A stretch of 7,741 nucleotides of DNA, from assembly GCA_937907715.1 (NCBI GenBank), contig CALERM010000220.1, positions 1-7,741 of the forward strand. The letters are read 5' to 3'. The notes under the pieces were generated by a model. That model saw only the letters and a program-made list of their open reading frames with translations. It ran no database searches and had not been told where the DNA came from. The position numbers and the translations under genes are program-made. Source of the DNA: an uncultured Clostridia bacterium (GTDB lineage: Bacteria; Bacillota; Clostridia; Oscillospirales; Oscillospiraceae). Shown piece after piece: positions 6,081 through 7,741 of the stretch (its first letter is position 1; every line of letters starts with the position of its first letter).

Positions 6081-6085
6081 CCTCC
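6081..6085 (-). promoter_or_regulatory. Ribosome binding site that sets the secG start
   Basis: GGAGG on the minus strand, 5 nt before ATG at 6075. No comparable site precedes the in-frame ATG at 6138, so the shorter protein is preferred. Confidence 0.8.
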
Positions 6086-6140
6086 AAACGTAATTGCCGT
6101 CCTTCACCGGCAGGCGGCTCGCCGAAATGCATTTCCATTC

Positions 6141-6160
6141 AAAAAGGCAGAAATGCCTTT
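6141..6160 (-). promoter_or_regulatory. Terminator-like hairpin in the secG leader
   Basis: On the minus strand AAAGGCA and TGCCTTT pair (7 bp, loop TTTC), and the T-run continues to five T in total. It lies about 10 nt after the predicted secG start point and about 65 nt before the ATG. It may attenuate secG transcription or stop read-through from prfB, which has no terminator of its own in 6180-6240. The stem is short, so activity is uncertain. A 12-nt palindrome GAAATGCATTTC follows at 6124-6135. Confidence 0.45.
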
Positions 6161-6174
6161 ACATAGCAAATCAA

Positions 6175-6203
6175 ATCATACCACAAACAATGGCGTATTG
6201 CAA
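6175..6203 (-). promoter_or_regulatory. Sigma-A promoter of secG
   Basis: On the minus strand TTGCAA (6198-6203), a 17-nt spacer and TATGAT (6175-6180), with TGG directly before the -10 box giving an extended -10. The predicted start near 6168 leaves a leader of about 93 nt. The -10 region TGGTATGAT is identical to that of the lipoprotein promoter at 2678-2686. Confidence 0.75.
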
Positions 6204-6240
6204 GAACTTTTTCCTGCAAAACCACAAAATATGCGGAAAA

Positions 6241-7371
6241 TCAGGATTTTGTGACCCATGTGTTGGTGGCGGCGCAGGTGAGGTAGGCGTTGATGAAGCC
6301 GTCGAGGTCGCCGTCCATGACGGCATTGATGTTCGACGTTTCAAAGCCCGTGCGCGTGTCCTTGACCAGCGTGTAGGGCATGAAGACATAGTTGCGGATC
6401 TGGCTGCCCCACTCGATCTTGAGCTGTGTGCCCTTGATGTCGGAGATTTTGTCCAGATGCTCGCGCTCCTTGATTTCAATGAGCTTGGACCGGAGCATGC
6501 GCATGCAGGTTTCCTTGTTCTGGAATTGGTCGCGCTGCGTCTGGCAGGAGACGACGATGCCAGTCGGCTTGTGAATCAGGCGCACCGCAGAGGACGTTTT
6601 GTTGATGTGCTGACCACCCGCGCCGGACGAGCGGTAAACCTGCATTTCAATATCCTCCGGGCGGATGTCGACGTCCTTGGTGTCGTCGGCAATTTCCGGA
6701 ATGACCTCAACGGCGGCAAAGGACGTCTGGCGGCGGGCATTTGCGTCAAACGGGGAGACGCGGACCAGCCGGTGGACGCCGTTTTCACTCTTGAGAAGCC
6801 CGTAGGCGTTTGTACCCTCGACGAGAATGCTGGCAGATTTGATGCCCGCCTCGTCACCGTCGAGATAGTCGAGGATTTTGTAGCTCAAGCCATGACCTTC
6901 GACCCAGTGGGTGTACATGCGGTAGAGCATCTGCGCCCAGTCCTGCGCCTCGGTGCCGCCTGCGCCCGCCTGGAACGAGACGATGGCGTTGTTGCCGTCG
7001 TATTCGCCGGAAAGAAGCGTCTCCAGCCGCTCGCGCTCCATCTCTTCTTCGAGCGCCGTGTAGCCCTCCTTGAGCTCTTCAAGCATCGAGTCGTCGTTTT
7101 CCTCGATTGCCATCTCACAGATGGTCATCAGGTCTTCCCAGTGGCTGCACATTTTTTCGTACCGCTCGACCTTTGCCTCGACCTGACGCGCCTGCTTCAT
7201 GACCTTCTGGGAAACCTCCGCGTTGTCCCAGAAGCCGGGCGACTCGATCTGCGCGTGCAAACGCTCGATATCCTCCTTGCAGCGCTCGATGCCGAGCGAC
7301 GCGGCAAGCTCGTCGAGCTTCGGCTTCAAGCCGTTCAGCTTGACCTTGTATTCATCGAATTCAATCATCAT
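6241..7371 (-). CDS. prfB: Peptide chain release factor 2 (RF2)
   Basis: A 376-residue class I release factor that recognises UGA and UAA in the ribosomal A site and triggers peptide release. The sequence is a complete RF2: an N-terminal helical domain (about 1-110), then SGEYDGNNAIVSFQAGAGGTEAQDW (split here as SGEYD at 121-125 and AGAGGTEAQDW at 135-145), the SPF anticodon-like tripeptide at 206-208 that marks RF2 rather than RF1, and the catalytic GGQ at 252-254 within SSGAGGQHINKT. The C-terminal KDTRTGFETSN is also typical. The frame is uninterrupted, and no UGA +1-frameshift site is found around codons 20-30, where many bacteria carry one. The stop codon is TGA. An in-frame TGA lies three codons upstream of the tandem ATG ATG start, so translation cannot begin farther out. 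No good Shine-Dalgarno precedes it (only GGGA about 14 nt away). Confidence 0.96.
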   Translation of the reverse strand: MMIEFDEYKVKLNGLKPKLDELAASLGIERCKEDIERLHAQIESPGFWDNAEVSQKVMKQARQVEAKVERYEKMCSHWEDLMTICEMAIEENDDSMLEELKEGYTALEEEMERERLETLLSGEYDGNNAIVSFQAGAGGTEAQDWAQMLYRMYTHWVEGHGLSYKILDYLDGDEAGIKSASILVEGTNAYGLLKSENGVHRLVRVSPFDANARRQTSFAAVEVIPEIADDTKDVDIRPEDIEMQVYRSSGAGGQHINKTSSAVRLIHKPTGIVVSCQTQRDQFQNKETCMRMLRSKLIEIKEREHLDKISDIKGTQLKIEWGSQIRNYVFMPYTLVKDTRTGFETSNINAVMDGDLDGFINAYLTCAATNTWVTKS

Positions 7372-7417
7372 ATTCTGTCAATCCCAGCGTTCTCAATTTT
7401 TCGTCATAACTCAAAAT

Positions 7418-7446
7418 ATTATAACCGAAATCATGAAACATGTAAA
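7418..7446 (-). promoter_or_regulatory. Sigma-A promoter of prfB
   Basis: On the minus strand TTTACA (7441-7446, 5/6), a 17-nt spacer and TATAAT (7418-7423, 6/6). The predicted start near 7411 gives a leader of about 40 nt. A five-codon ORF (ATG ACG AAA AAT TGA, 7407-7393) begins only a few bases after the predicted start; it may be chance. Confidence 0.8.
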
Positions 7447-7481
7447 GAGGGAAAGGAACGTTTATGGCGCTTCTCTCCCTC
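7447..7481 (-). terminator. Possible weak terminator after the small ORF
   Basis: On the minus strand GAGGGAGAG (7481-7473) pairs with CTTTCCCTC (7455-7447), 9 bp with one G-U pair, around a 17-nt loop. Only three T follow before ACATG. It lies 10 nt past the small ORF's stop and directly abuts the prfB -35 box. The long loop and short T-run make it a poor terminator. Confidence 0.3.
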
Positions 7482-7491
7482 AATTTGCCGC

Positions 7492-7581
7492 TCAGCGCTC
7501 GCTGACGTGCCAGTCGCAGTCGGCGAAAATCAGATCGTCCACATCACCCTGCGGCGCGGGCGTCAAAACCGATTCCAACAT
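7492..7581 (-). CDS. Small ORF, 29 residues, unknown
   Basis: ATG to TGA encodes a 29-residue acidic peptide that starts MLESVLTPAPQGDVDD and ends LIFADCDWHVSER. GGAGGG on the minus strand lies 5 nt before the ATG, as strong a ribosome binding site as any in the window. Third codon positions are mostly G or C, like the neighbouring real genes. It has one Cys, one Trp and one His clustered near the C-terminus (CDWH), no membrane segment and no signal peptide. It lies between the PatB/MalY-like gene and prfB on the same strand, 65 bp after the former, and could be co-transcribed with it. I do not recognise the family. It could also be a chance frame or a leader peptide; the ribosome binding site is the main argument for it. 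Confidence 0.5.
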   Translation of the reverse strand: MLESVLTPAPQGDVDDLIFADCDWHVSER

Positions 7582-7614
7582 CGTTTCCCTCCAACCATAA
7601 AAGCATTACCTTTT

Positions 7615-7642
7615 ATTCTATGCGCAAAGAGGGAAAATAGAA
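7615..7642 (-). promoter_or_regulatory. Possible sporulation-type promoter before the small ORF
   Basis: On the minus strand CATAGAAT (7615-7622) resembles the SigE -10 (CATACAAT) and also fits the SigK -10 (CATAnnnTA). TTCTATT 13 nt upstream (7636-7642) matches the SigE -35 at about five of seven positions. Much weaker than the spoIID promoter; offered only as a candidate. Confidence 0.25.
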
Positions 7643-7646
7643 CATT

Positions 7647-7739
7647 TCAGTCGCAGAAAACGTACTGCTTCATACGCCGGCAGGCTTCTTCCACCAGCGC
7701 ATGCGGCAGCGCGAGGTTCAGCCGGATATGGCACGGACC
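7647..7739 (-). CDS. PatB/MalY-type PLP-dependent C-S lyase or aminotransferase, C-terminal end only
   Basis: The last 30 residues and TGA stop of a gene that enters from the right edge. The tail reads GPCHIRLNLALPHALVEEACRRMKQYVFCD. The RLNLALP element followed by an EEA..R helix is the C-terminal pattern of the MalY/PatB group of fold-type I PLP enzymes (cystathionine beta-lyase-like). The Arg of the RLN motif is expected to bind the substrate carboxylate. These enzymes cleave the C-S bond of cystathionine or cysteine conjugates to give a thiol, pyruvate and ammonia. Only this tail is visible, so the catalytic Lys and exact substrate class cannot be checked, and an ordinary class I/II aminotransferase is possible. 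No clear terminator follows the stop. Confidence 0.7.
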   Translation of the reverse strand, partial: GPCHIRLNLALPHALVEEACRRMKQYVFCD

Positions 7740-7741
7740 GT

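Noticed and set aside
6076..6138. N-terminal extension of SecG by 21 residues
   Set aside because: No ribosome binding site before the upstream ATG; a good one precedes 6075 and the normal SecG begins there.
7362..7397. RF2 programmed +1 frameshift at GAT TGA overlapping the prfB start
   Set aside because: The site is at the start codon rather than about 25 codons inside, lacks the CUU slippery codon and the upstream Shine-Dalgarno-like spur, and the prfB frame alone already encodes the full N-terminal helix.
7199..7600. 133-codon plus-strand frame across the prfB start and upstream region
   Set aside because: No ribosome binding site or recognisable product; it is antisense to prfB, its promoter and the small ORF.
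1..7741. CRISPR arrays, tRNA or rRNA genes, insertion sequences, prophage genes
   Set aside because: No regularly spaced repeats, no tRNA-like cloverleaf with CCA-type end, no transposase or integrase motifs, and no long terminal inverted repeats were seen.

Overview
The window looks like chromosomal DNA from a spore-forming member of the Clostridia with fairly high GC content. An Oscillospiraceae/Ruminococcaceae-type gut anaerobe is my best guess. The evidence is a CotJC-type spore-coat manganese-catalase tail, a SpoIID lytic transglycosylase behind a near-consensus sigma-E promoter, Gram-positive AGGAGG-type ribosome binding sites, a low-GC-Gram-positive-style SecG and compact intrinsic terminators. 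The genus is inference.

Layout, left to right. (1) Positions 1-226, plus strand: 3' end of a cotJC-like gene, closed by a 12-bp perfect hairpin terminator shared with the next, convergent gene. (2) 267-2651, minus strand: a 794-residue lipoprotein with an N-terminal WD/NHL-like beta-rich region and a C-terminal extracellular solute-binding domain. It has its own extended -10 promoter and no transporter permease or ATPase beside it. (3) 2788-4473, minus strand: a 561-residue membrane-anchored protein built from TPRs, a CHB_HEX_C-like beta domain and twelve 22-residue leucine-rich repeats. (4) 4474-4769: a divergent control region. Its minus strand carries a sigma-A promoter with exact consensus hexamers, TTGACA-17-TATAAT, which reads into a leader of about 190 nt with three back-to-back hairpins and a weak terminator-like fourth. 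Its plus strand carries a sigma-E promoter for spoIID. (5) 4770-5795, plus strand: spoIID. (6) 5839-6075 secG and (7) 6241-7371 prfB (release factor 2), both minus strand and each with a sigma-A promoter. (8) 7492-7581, minus strand: a 29-codon ORF with a strong Shine-Dalgarno, not recognised. (9) 7647 to the right edge, minus strand: C-terminal tail of a PatB/MalY-type PLP-dependent C-S lyase/aminotransferase.

The genes do not form one pathway. Housekeeping functions (prfB, secG) sit beside mother-cell sporulation functions (spoIID, cotJC) and two large surface proteins. Most genes have their own promoter and terminator, so this reads as a patchwork of single-gene units. No tRNA, rRNA, CRISPR array, transposon or phage signature was seen. 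The least explained parts are the structured leader at 4511-4664, the small ORF at 7492-7581, and the two large surface proteins. All coordinates, motifs and translations were worked out by reading; no database search or folding program was run.
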